Positions 43,452 to 54,905 of a stretch of 64,000 nucleotides of DNA are shown piece by piece. Position numbers and translations under genes: made by a program. The stretch spans positions 806,001 through 870,000 of the forward strand of contig JAXMCR010000004.1 in assembly GCA_046349255.1 (NCBI GenBank), read 5' to 3'. The notes below the pieces were generated by a model, which was given only the letters and a program-made list of their open reading frames with translations, was not told where the DNA came from and ran no database searches. Every line of letters starts with the position of its first letter. Position 1 is the first letter of the stretch. The DNA comes from DAIODI01 sp046349255 (GTDB lineage: Bacteria; Pseudomonadota; Alphaproteobacteria; Rhizobiales; Aestuariivirgaceae).

Positions 43452-46001
43452 ATGCAGGGCAACGTCTTGGAGCGGCAGATAGACGAGCAAGGCGACACGC
43501 GCAGCGACGCGCCGCGGGGGGCTGCGGTCGTGCGCGCCGGCCTGACGGTGCTTGCGGTGGCGATCGCCGCCGCCGTCGTGCTGCTGCTCGACCGGCATGT
43601 CGCGCCGCACGCGGGTCTCGCCGCGGCCGTGGTGCTGGGGGTGCTTGCACTCGTCGGCGCCGCGGGCCTGATCCTCGCGGCGACCGGCTTCCTGCATGCG
43701 GGACGGCTGCCGAAGCAGCGCGCGTTCTTCGACGCGATGGCGGATGCGCTCGCCGAGCCGAGCGTGGTCACGGACGGGCGCGGGCGGGCGGTCTACGCCA
43801 ACAAGGTGTTCCGCGACCTCCTTGCCGCTGCCGGGCAGGCGCGCCTCGTCGGCGTGGAAAATCTCTACACGGGCTTTCCCGATCTCTCCGAGAAGATCTA
43901 TCGGCTCTCCCAGGCCGCCCGCGACGGCAAGCAGCTGCGCGAGGAGCTGCGCATTCCCGCCGGGTCGACGGCGCCGCTCGCGCGCGCCGGCAAGCCCGCC
44001 TTCGTGATGGCGAGCGTCGCACCGCTCGGCATGGCTGACGGATCAAGCTTTGCGCTCTGGCGCCTCGCCGACGTGACCGACGAGCGCGACCAGCAGGAGG
44101 CGGCCTTCGAGCACCTCCAATACATCATCAACTATCTCGACAATGCGCCGGCCGGCTTCTTCTCGACGCTGCCCGACGGGCAGGTGGCGTACGTGAACGC
44201 GACGCTCGCCCGCTGGCTGGGCCTCGACCTCGCCGCGACGACGGACGGAAGCTTGAAGCTCGCCGACATCGTGACGCCTGCCGGCGCCGAACTCATCTCG
44301 CGCATCGAGGCGGAGCCCGGAACGGTCCGCACGGAGTCGTTCGACATCGACCTCGCCGCGAAGGACGGGCGCGCGGTGCCGGTTCGCATCATCCACCGCA
44401 CCGACTTCGACGCCTCCGGCAACCCGCAGCCGTCGCGCTCGCTGGTGCTCGACCGGTCCGTCTACGAGGGCGACACGACCTCCGGCGAGGCGGACGCGCG
44501 CCTCGCCCGCCTCATCAACAACGCTCCGATCGGCATCGTGCAGATCGACCGCGCCGGCACGATCGCGAGCTTCAACACGGCGTTCGCCGCGATGGCGAAG
44601 GAAGCGGTTCGCGGCGGTCGCCTCGACAAGGTGGTGCTCGACGACTACCGTCAGCCGGTGGCGGCGGCGCTCGAGGCGGCATGGTCCGGCTCGCCGCCCG
44701 GCGATCCGCTCGACGTGACATTCGCGGGTGATCCTGGTCGCACGGCCCAGGTGTTCTTCGGCCGGCTGCCGCCGGGCGAGGGCGAGACGCTCACCGTCTA
44801 CGCCGTCGACACGACGCAGCACTCCTCACTCGAGGTGCAGCTTGCCCAAAGCCGCAAGATGCTGGCGATCGGACAGCTCGCCGGCGGCATCGCGCACGAC
44901 TTCAACAACGTGCTGACCGCAATCATCGGCTTCTCCGACCTGCTGCTCGCACGCCACAAGCCGACGGACCCGTCGTTCGCCGACATCATGAACATCAAGC
45001 AGAACGCCAACCGGGCGGCGAACCTCGTGCGCCAGCTCCTTGCGTTCTCGCGCCGGCAGACGCTGCGGCCGGAGGTGACGTCGCTCACCGACATCATCTC
45101 CGAACTCGGCAACCTCCTGGGGCGGCTCCTCGGCGAGAAGATCGAGCTCAAGATCGTGCACGGCCGCGACGTGGGCCTCGTCAAGGTCGACATCAACCAG
45201 TTCGAGCAGGTGATCATCAACCTCGCGGTCAACGCCCGCGACGCGATGCCGAAGGGCGGCTCGCTCACCATCCGCACCTTCAACGTCTCCGAGGAAGAGT
45301 CGCGCACGATCAGCCCCTCGCTGATGACGCCGGGCGAGTACGTCGCCTGCGAGGTGGAGGACACCGGCACCGGCATGCCGGCCGAAGTGCTCGAGAAGAT
45401 CTTCGAGCCGTTCTTCACCACCAAGGAAGTGGGCAAGGGCACGGGCCTCGGCCTTTCCACCGTGTACGGCATCATCAAGCAGACCGGCGGCTTCGTGTTC
45501 TGCGACAGCGAGGTGGGCGAGGGCACCGTCTTCCGCATCTACCTGCCGCGCCATGCCGAAGCCGAGCGTAAGCAGGCCCCGGCGGCCGCGCAGGAGCCCG
45601 CGAAGGATGCGAAGGCCGCCGACCTCACCGGCAAGGGCACGATCCTGCTCGTCGAGGACGAAGACGCGGTGCGCTCGTTCGCCTCGCGCGCGCTCCAGTC
45701 GCGCGGCTACACGGTGCTCACCGCCGAGACCGGCGAGCGGGCGCTGGCGATCGTCGAGGAGAATCCGGGCAAGCTCGACCTCGTGCTCTCCGACGTGGTG
45801 ATGCCGGAGATGGACGGGCCGACGCTGCTCAAGGAGATGCGCAAGCGCGGGATCACCACCAAGGTGGTGTTCATCTCGGGTTACGCGGAGGACGCCTTCG
45901 AGAAGAACCTCGAGGGCGCGACCGACTTCGCCTTCCTGCCGAAGCCGTTTACGCTGAAGCAGCTGGCCGAGGCGGTGAAGGAGGCGATGAGTTCATCATG
46001 A
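43452..46001 (+). CDS. cckA: Hybrid histidine kinase CckA
   Basis: An 849-residue cell-cycle kinase. Two membrane segments (about 25-46 and 54-78) are followed by PAS-like sensing domains, the HisKA domain with His482 (LAGGIAHDFNNVLTAI), an HATPase domain (GTGMPAEVLEKIFEPFF...GKGTGLGLSTVYGI) and a C-terminal receiver with Asp781 (VLSDVVMPEMD). CckA phosphorylates ChpT, which passes phosphate to the master regulator CtrA and to CpdR; it localises to the pole. The gene is single-copy and essential in studied alphaproteobacteria. Its stop overlaps the amidase start (ATGA, 45998-46001). Confidence 0.95.
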   Translation: MQGNVLERQIDEQGDTRSDAPRGAAVVRAGLTVLAVAIAAAVVLLLDRHVAPHAGLAAAVVLGVLALVGAAGLILAATGFLHAGRLPKQRAFFDAMADALAEPSVVTDGRGRAVYANKVFRDLLAAAGQARLVGVENLYTGFPDLSEKIYRLSQAARDGKQLREELRIPAGSTAPLARAGKPAFVMASVAPLGMADGSSFALWRLADVTDERDQQEAAFEHLQYIINYLDNAPAGFFSTLPDGQVAYVNATLARWLGLDLAATTDGSLKLADIVTPAGAELISRIEAEPGTVRTESFDIDLAAKDGRAVPVRIIHRTDFDASGNPQPSRSLVLDRSVYEGDTTSGEADARLARLINNAPIGIVQIDRAGTIASFNTAFAAMAKEAVRGGRLDKVVLDDYRQPVAAALEAAWSGSPPGDPLDVTFAGDPGRTAQVFFGRLPPGEGETLTVYAVDTTQHSSLEVQLAQSRKMLAIGQLAGGIAHDFNNVLTAIIGFSDLLLARHKPTDPSFADIMNIKQNANRAANLVRQLLAFSRRQTLRPEVTSLTDIISELGNLLGRLLGEKIELKIVHGRDVGLVKVDINQFEQVIINLAVNARDAMPKGGSLTIRTFNVSEEESRTISPSLMTPGEYVACEVEDTGTGMPAEVLEKIFEPFFTTKEVGKGTGLGLSTVYGIIKQTGGFVFCDSEVGEGTVFRIYLPRHAEAERKQAPAAAQEPAKDAKAADLTGKGTILLVEDEDAVRSFASRALQSRGYTVLTAETGERALAIVEENPGKLDLVLSDVVMPEMDGPTLLKEMRKRGITTKVVFISGYAEDAFEKNLEGATDFAFLPKPFTLKQLAEAVKEAMSSS

Positions 46002-47332
46002 CGACCGTACTGGAGTTGGCGCGCCGCCTGTCGGACGGCCGCACGAGCGCGCGTGCGCTCGTCGATGAGAGCCTTGCGAAGATCGCCGACCCGGCGGGCG
46101 AGGGGGCGCGGACGTTCGTCTCGGTCGACGCTGACGGCGCCCGCGCCACCGCCGACTACATCGACGGCTTGCGCAAGCGCGGCCGGGCCCCGTCGCCGTG
46201 GGCGGGCGTCCCGTTCTCGGTGAAGGACCTGTTCGACCTCGCGGGCGAAGTGACGAAGGCGGGCTCGGTGATCATCACCGAGAAGGCGACGCGCGACGCG
46301 CGCGCCATCGCGCGGCTGAAGAGCGTGGGCTTCGTCGTGCTGGGCCGCACCAACATGACGGAGTTCGCCTATTCGGGCGTCGGCATCAATCCGCACTACG
46401 GCACGCCACGCTCCGTGTACGATCGAAAGACCGGGCGCATCCCGGGCGGTTCGTCCTCGGGCGCCGCGGTCTCGGTCGCCGACGGCATGTGTTCGCTCGG
46501 GATCGGATCCGATACCGGCGGGTCCTGCCGGATCCCCGCCGCCTACAACGGCATCGTCGGCTGGAAGCCCTCCGTCGGCCGTGTGCCGACGACGGGGGTG
46601 TTCCCGCTCTCGCACACGCTCGATTCGATCGGCCCGCTCGCGACGTCCGTCGCCGACTGCTCACTCGCCGACGCGCTGATGGCGGAGGACCGCGACGGCG
46701 GCATCCGCGAGCGTTCCCCGTCGTCGCTCAGGCTCGCGGCGCTGACGACGGTTGCGACCGAGGGGCTCGATGCCGCGGTGGCGGCGGCCTACGGCGCGGC
46801 GCTCGCGCGGCTATCGAAGGCCGGCGCGCGGATCGAGGAGCTGGCGTTCCCGGCGCTGAGCGAGCTTCCCTCGATCAACGCCAAGGGCGGCATCAGCGCG
46901 GCGGAGGCGAACAGCCACCACCGGCCGCTGATCGAGGCGCACGGCGAGAAGTACGATCCGCGGGTGCGCAACCGCATCCTTCTCGGCAAGGGCATCTCGT
47001 CTGACGAGCTGCTGTCGATCCACCGCCGGAGGGCTGAGCTGATCGCGGCGTTCCGGGCAATGGTGCAGGGGTTCGACGCGGTGGTGCTGCCGTCGGTGGC
47101 GATCGTGCCGCCGGCGATCACCGACCTCGACCGCGACGAGGAGTACCTGCGCCTCAACTTCCTCAGCCTGCGGAACACGTTCCTCGGCAACTTCCTCCAC
47201 ACCTGCGCGATCTCGCTGCCGATCACGCCGAAGGATGAAGCGCCCGTAGGGCTGATGCTGATGGCGCCGGCGGGAAGCGACCAGGCGCTGTTCGACGTCG
47301 CCGCATCCGTCGAGGCGACGCTCGCGCGCTAA
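45998..47332 (+). CDS. Amidase signature family enzyme
   Basis: A 444-residue amidase. The Ser-cisSer-Lys triad is Lys76 (FSVKDLF), Ser152 (PGGSSSG) and Ser176 (SDTGGS). Relatives include GatA and various amidases and ureidases, and the C-terminal part does not identify the substrate. It is coupled to cckA by a 4-bp overlap, although no functional link to the cell cycle is known. Its stop overlaps that of the convergent dipeptidase by 3 bp (47329-47332). Confidence 0.92.
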   Translation: MTTVLELARRLSDGRTSARALVDESLAKIADPAGEGARTFVSVDADGARATADYIDGLRKRGRAPSPWAGVPFSVKDLFDLAGEVTKAGSVIITEKATRDARAIARLKSVGFVVLGRTNMTEFAYSGVGINPHYGTPRSVYDRKTGRIPGGSSSGAAVSVADGMCSLGIGSDTGGSCRIPAAYNGIVGWKPSVGRVPTTGVFPLSHTLDSIGPLATSVADCSLADALMAEDRDGGIRERSPSSLRLAALTTVATEGLDAAVAAAYGAALARLSKAGARIEELAFPALSELPSINAKGGISAAEANSHHRPLIEAHGEKYDPRVRNRILLGKGISSDELLSIHRRRAELIAAFRAMVQGFDAVVLPSVAIVPPAITDLDRDEEYLRLNFLSLRNTFLGNFLHTCAISLPITPKDEAPVGLMLMAPAGSDQALFDVAASVEATLAR

Positions 47333-48303
47333 CGGGGGCCAAAACTCTTGTCGAAGAAGGCGAGCCAGTTGAGGCCCATGATGCGCTCGACTTCGCCTTC
47401 GCTGAACCCGTGGCGGCGAAGGCCCTCGGCGATGGTGCGGAGGTCGCGGTTGTCACGGAACCACGCCGGCTGCGGCGGGAAGCCGGCTGCTGCCGCGCTG
47501 CCCTCGCCGTAGTCGAGCTCCTTCGTCCAGCGGCCGTTGCGCATCCATTCGACGACGCTGTCCGGCTGGCCCTGGCAGAGGTCGCTGCCGATGCCGATGT
47601 GCTCGATCCCCATCAGGTCGGCGGTGCGGGCGACCATCTCGCAGAACGCTTCGAGGGTGCAGGCCGAACCGCCCTTCAGGTGGTGGGGATAGAGCGAGAA
47701 GCCCAGCATCCCGCCCGATTGCGCGAGCGCCCTCAGCACCGTGTCCGACTTGTTGCGCTTGCCCGGATGCCACGCATGGGGGTTTGCGTGCGTGATCGCG
47801 ATCGGGCGCGTGGACGCCTCGATCGCCTCGAGCGTCGAACGCTCGGCCGAGTGCGACATGTCGATCACCATGCCGACGCGGTTCATCTCCTTCACCACCT
47901 GGCGGCCCATGCGGGTGAGGCCGGTGTCCTCGGCTTCGTAGCAGCCGGTCGCCAGCAGCGACTGGTTGTTGTAGGTGAGCTGCATGAAGCGCACCCCCAG
48001 CGCGTGCAGGATCTCGACGAGGCCGATGTCGTCCTCGATGGGAGAGCAGTTCTGCAGGCCGAAGACGATGGCGGTGCGCCCGCCCGCCACCGCAGCGCGG
48101 ACATCGTCGGCGCTGCGCGCGTGGCAGATCAGGTCGCCGAAGCGCTCGAAGCAGCGGTTCCAGCGTTCGATGTTGGCGACGGTCTCGCGGAACAGCTCGT
48201 GGTAGCAGATCGTGGCGTGGACGGCGGAGACGCCGCCGTCGCGCATCTGCCGGAACACGGTCTCCGAAAGCTCCGTGTACTGAAGTCCGTCGATGAGGAT
48301 CAC
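47329..48303 (-). CDS. Membrane-dipeptidase family (M19) protein, atypical metal site
   Basis: A 324-residue M19 renal-dipeptidase homologue. The first metal-binding motif, HxD in typical enzymes, reads IDGLQYTE here, so both ligands are missing. The later Glu and His positions (NCSPIED, IDMSH, ITHAN) and the GIGSD motif are present. This pattern resembles the Pseudomonas PA5396 subgroup, found near dimethylglycine-catabolism genes. The function is probably a non-classical hydrolase or a ligand-binding protein, not a standard dipeptidase. The flavin demethylase at 18014 would be a natural partner by this reasoning, but it is 28 kb away. Confidence 0.85.
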   Translation of the reverse strand: MILIDGLQYTELSETVFRQMRDGGVSAVHATICYHELFRETVANIERWNRCFERFGDLICHARSADDVRAAVAGGRTAIVFGLQNCSPIEDDIGLVEILHALGVRFMQLTYNNQSLLATGCYEAEDTGLTRMGRQVVKEMNRVGMVIDMSHSAERSTLEAIEASTRPIAITHANPHAWHPGKRNKSDTVLRALAQSGGMLGFSLYPHHLKGGSACTLEAFCEMVARTADLMGIEHIGIGSDLCQGQPDSVVEWMRNGRWTKELDYGEGSAAAAGFPPQPAWFRDNRDLRTIAEGLRRHGFSEGEVERIMGLNWLAFFDKSFGPR

Positions 48304-48422
48304 AGGGGGGCTTGCCGATCACTTGCTGGTTGTAGTCGCGTGCGCCGAAGATCGCCGCCCGGAGGCCTGAAGCGCAAGGGGGATTCGCGAGCCGAATGGG
48401 TCTCCTCCTGTGGACAGCGGCC

Positions 48423-48437
48423 GTTCCGCCTCCGTTC
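48423..48437 (+). promoter_or_regulatory. LexA-type SOS box upstream of recA
   Basis: GTTC-N7-GTTC (GTTC at 48423-48426 and 48434-48437) is exactly the alphaproteobacterial LexA-binding arrangement, reading GAAC-N7-GAAC on the other strand. It lies 134 bp before the recA ATG. A possible -35, TTGAAC at 48472-48477, follows but without an obvious -10, so the promoter itself is not pinned down. Confidence 0.6.
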
Positions 48438-48570
48438 CAATTCCGTGAAAAAGTCGTTTCTTCACAGGTGGTTGAACATTCCTGTTGCAATGAGAACAAA
48501 ATAGGTACATGGTGTCTTTCCGCCGGTCGCTTGTGGAAAACGGCGGTGTGGTCGATAAGGAGCGCGCGAG

Positions 48571-49647
<1,077 letters not shown>

Positions 49648-49739
49648 CGTCCGCCGGCAGCGACCGGCCGCGGGCTTCGGCCGAGACGGCTGGTCGGTGA
49701 CGTCGCCGCCCTGATGAATTCGACCCTCACCTGACGTTG

Positions 49740-49760
49740 CGGGACCCCTTTCGGGTCCCG
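49740..49760 (+). terminator. Hairpin after recA
   Basis: A perfect 8-bp GC-rich stem, CGGGACCC/GGGTCCCG, with loop CTTTC, lies 93 bp after the recA stop. The T-tract is weak (TTCC), so it may end recA transcription only partly. Confidence 0.55.
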
Positions 49761-49848
49761 TTCCGCCCCGACTTCCCATTGCCGGCGCCTTCAGGATCCC
49801 CGCCCCGGGGCGCTGGCTGAGGTGCGTGCGACCCCCGCACCCCGCGAA

Positions 49849-49882
49849 GGGGCGTCCTCCCTCCCCGAGGACGCCCCTTTTT
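49849..49882 (+). terminator. Strong intrinsic terminator between recA and alaS
   Basis: A perfect 11-bp stem (49849-49859 with 49867-49877), a 7-base loop CCTCCCC, and TTTTT at 49878-49882. It is 200 bp after recA and about 340 bp before alaS. The CU-rich loop resembles anti-Shine-Dalgarno loops of some alphaproteobacterial small RNAs, and a second potential hairpin (about 49820-49840) lies just upstream, so a small RNA ending here is possible. Confidence 0.8.
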
Positions 49883-50221
49883 CGCACCGCCGCACGGTCG
49901 CAGCCCCGGAACGGGTCCCCTTATCGCGCCGCATGCTCCCGGTATGGGGGCGGAAAGCTGTTTGCGCTCCCGAGAGGGAAGACGCTCTTCTCGCCCCTTC
50001 AGCCCCCACCCGTCCAACCGGATCGGCGTTTGCGGCGTCTCCGCCAAAGGCTCCGCGAACCCGGTCCCGCTCCCCCGCCGCCACGCTTTTCCACGATGCG
50101 CGACGACCCGACGCTGCCACGAGCGCCCAAGGAGGGCCCGCAACGGTGGACGCGCGGGCAGGGGGTGGGTAATAACCAGCCGATCGACCGGTGTTTTTCG
50201 ACTGAAGAGGCATTCGCGCAC
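49883..50221 (+). other. alaS upstream region
   Basis: About 340 bp between the terminator and the alaS start, C-rich, with no clear gene. The reading frame into alaS stays open back to 49826, but its translation is Pro/Arg-rich and not AlaS-like. A purine-rich stretch near 50203 may be the alaS ribosome-binding region. I see no recognised leader or riboswitch. The alaS promoter is presumably here. Confidence 0.5.
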
Positions 50222-52885
<2,664 letters not shown>

Positions 52886-52940
52886 ACGCCAGCGGCGCTG
52901 GAACGCCTTCGGTCGCGTCACCGCCACCCACACGAGTCCC

Positions 52941-53258
52941 GGCCGGGCTTGACCCGGCCATCCTCTTTCGACCGGCGCGCCGACTGCGCGGGCAAGAGGA
53001 TCACCGGCTCAAGGCCGGTGATGACGAAGGGGATTTACCCTCGTCATGGCCGGGCTTGACCCGGCCATCCTCTTTCGGCCGGCACGCTGACTGCGCGGGT
53101 AAAAGGATCACCGGCTCGAGGCCGGTGATGACGGAAAGGGGCGGGGGAAGGGACGAGAGCGCGGGGCTCCCCAGCGCGAGGGGCTCCCGAGTGCAAGGCG
53201 CTGGCGAGCGCAAGGCGACCGCCCACACGCGTCATGGCCGGGCCTGACCCGGCCATCC
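52941..53258. repeat. Tandem 86-bp palindromic intergenic repeats (two copies and a partial)
   Basis: Copies at 52941-53026 and 53048-53133 are 86 bp each and differ at only 6 positions. Each starts with a GGCCGGGCTTGACCCGGCC hairpin and ends with a CACCGGCTC...GCCGGTG hairpin. A shortened third copy of the first hairpin is at 53236-53258. The core GGGCTTGACCC is shared with the inverted repeat at 28525-28666. They occupy the gap between alaS and the convergent GFA gene. Such elements are intergenic REP-like palindromes of Rhizobiales; translation of them gives spurious proteins. Confidence 0.88.
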
Positions 53259-53275
53259 TTTGCGCTCCCTGGGCG

Positions 53276-53755
53276 TCAGCCCTTTCGGGGCGGCCACTCC
53301 GTCGTGTCGTGGTCGGGGTGCTGCAGCGACCGAAGCTTCTTCAGGTCGTCCGGCGTGCGGTCGTCCGCGGTCGAGTGGCCGGGGAGAGTCGGGAGGCTGT
53401 CCGCCCACGGAAGCTTGCTCTCGGTCCCGACCACGTGCGTCGGCGCGGCGGCGGCCGGATCGTCCAGCGACCCGATGGCCAGCTCGTACACTGGCCAGCC
53501 GTCCTCCAGCATGTAGAGCGGCGTGCCGCAGTTCGCGCAGAAGCCGCGCGCCACGATCGGCGAGGAGCGGAACTCCGACGGCTTGCCGCGCGTCCAGGTC
53601 AGCGCCGAGATCGGCGCGGAGACGAGCGGCGCGCCGAACGAGCCGAACGCCTTCTGGCACATGCGGCAGTGGCAGAAGCCGGCGTCACCGAGCGGCCCCT
53701 CGATGCGATACCGCACGGCGCCGCACTGGCAGCCTCCGGTGATGGCCTTCGTCAT
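53276..53755 (-). CDS. GFA (CENP-V/Gfa) family zinc protein
   Basis: A 159-residue Gfa-fold protein with the zinc-binding cysteines spread as in the family: CQCGAVRY (C-x-C), CHCRMCQ (C-x-x-C pair) and FCANCGTPLY. These proteins are glutathione-dependent formaldehyde-activating-enzyme relatives, but most members are not shown to act on formaldehyde. It is 9 bp from a second, similar gene at 53765, so the two are likely a tandem duplication. The upstream region (right end) is that paralogue; downstream are the repeats. Confidence 0.92.
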   Translation of the reverse strand: MTKAITGGCQCGAVRYRIEGPLGDAGFCHCRMCQKAFGSFGAPLVSAPISALTWTRGKPSEFRSSPIVARGFCANCGTPLYMLEDGWPVYELAIGSLDDPAAAAPTHVVGTESKLPWADSLPTLPGHSTADDRTPDDLKKLRSLQHPDHDTTEWPPRKG

Positions 53756-53764
53756 GGTTCCCCC

Positions 53765-54217
53765 TTAGTCGTGATCTGGATGCTGCCGGCTCTTCAGCCG
53801 CGCCAGCGCCTCCTTTGGCGTGTCGTCCTCGGTGCGGCTTCCCGGCAGCTCGTGCAAGTGTGCGAACGCCGGCAGGCGCCCCTCGACGCCGTACTGGACC
53901 TGCGGCGTCACCGCCTCCGGGTGATCGAGCGAGCCGATCGACACGGAGACGTGGTCGGCGCGGTCATAGTCGTAGGTCAGCGGCGTTCCGCACGCCGGGC
54001 AGAAGCCGCGCGTGACCGCTTCCGAGCTCTGGAAGTATGCGGGCTCGGCCGTCGTCCAATGCAGTGTGCCGCGGTCCGCGTTGACGAGCGGCGCGAAATA
54101 GTTGCCGAACGCCTTCTGGCACATGCGGCAGTGACAGATGCTCGCGTTCTTCAGCGGCGCCGTGATGCGGTAGCGCACCGCGCCGCACTGGCACCCGCCG
54201 GTTGCTCCTTCAGCCAT
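53765..54217 (-). CDS. GFA family zinc protein, tandem paralogue
   Basis: A 150-residue second copy, with CQCGAVRY, CHCRMCQKAFG and FCPACGTPL. It shares these blocks and much of the intervening sequence with the gene at 53276, but the C-termini are distinct apart from a similar ending with HPDHD. The start at 54217 is 4 bp before the LysE stop at 54222, so this gene and its neighbours may form one transcription unit. Function unknown beyond metal binding. Confidence 0.9.
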   Translation of the reverse strand: MAEGATGGCQCGAVRYRITAPLKNASICHCRMCQKAFGNYFAPLVNADRGTLHWTTAEPAYFQSSEAVTRGFCPACGTPLTYDYDRADHVSVSIGSLDHPEAVTPQVQYGVEGRLPAFAHLHELPGSRTEDDTPKEALARLKSRQHPDHD

Positions 54218-54221
54218 GAGA

Positions 54222-54839
54222 TCATCCTCGCGCAGCGACGGTCGCGGCCGCCCCTGCAAGCGCAACGGCGCAGGTGCGGTTCAGGATCCGTACCGCGCGC
54301 GGCGTATGGAACAGGTGCTTTGCCTGCCGCGCCAGCATCGCGTAGGCGATCATCACGCCGGGGAGCACCACGAGCATCACCGTCGCAATTTCGACGAACG
54401 CCGCGACCGTGAGACGGTTGAGGTCGACGATCACCGGCAGCAGGGCGAGGAAGAAGGCCATCGCCTTCGGGTTGCCGAGCGTCAGCGACAGGCCGCCCAG
54501 GAAGTCGCGCCAGGCGCTCGCCGCCTTCCGGTCGGGTTCGAGGTCGCGCACGAGGCCGCCCGAGGTCCAGAGCTTGAAGGCGAGCGACGCGAGATAGGCG
54601 ACGCCCGCCCACTTCACGACGAGGAACGCCGTCTCGAAGGTGTGGGCGAGTGCCGCAAGCCCCAGCACCGCGCAGGTGAGCCAGACGAAGTCGCCCAGCA
54701 CGATGCCCGCGATGAACGCGCCGACACCCGCCATGCCGCGCCCCATGACGTGCGCGACGACGCCCATCACGCCGGGGCCGGGGGACGCCACGGCCAGGGC
54801 GTAGGCAACTGCAAAAATAGCAAGGCCGGTCAGGGACAT
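54222..54839 (-). CDS. LysE family exporter
   Basis: A 205-residue LysE/RhtB-type translocator with about six helices. It starts MSLTGLAIFAVAYALAVASPGPGVMGVVAHVM, with the conserved SPGPG motif, and has GLSLTLGNPKAMAFFLALLP in the middle. These export basic or neutral amino acids. Substrate unknown; no LysG-like regulator is adjacent. It precedes the GFA pair on the same strand by 4 bp. Confidence 0.9.
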   Translation of the reverse strand: MSLTGLAIFAVAYALAVASPGPGVMGVVAHVMGRGMAGVGAFIAGIVLGDFVWLTCAVLGLAALAHTFETAFLVVKWAGVAYLASLAFKLWTSGGLVRDLEPDRKAASAWRDFLGGLSLTLGNPKAMAFFLALLPVIVDLNRLTVAAFVEIATVMLVVLPGVMIAYAMLARQAKHLFHTPRAVRILNRTCAVALAGAAATVAARG

Positions 54840-54905
54840 GGCCGAAACTCCTCGTACTAAGAATCCGCTTCGGCCAGCGTTCAGACGGTGAGTCCGGAAC
54901 GGCGC

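Noticed and set aside
49826..50221. Extended N-terminus for alaS beginning at 49826
   Set aside because: The extra 132 residues are Pro/Arg-rich and unlike AlaRS, and a strong terminator lies inside; the family start is at 50222.
53001..53228. Short minus-strand frame reading VITGLEPVILLPAQ and DGRVKPGHDE
   Set aside because: This is a translation of the palindromic intergenic repeats, a well-known source of false proteins in Rhizobiales.
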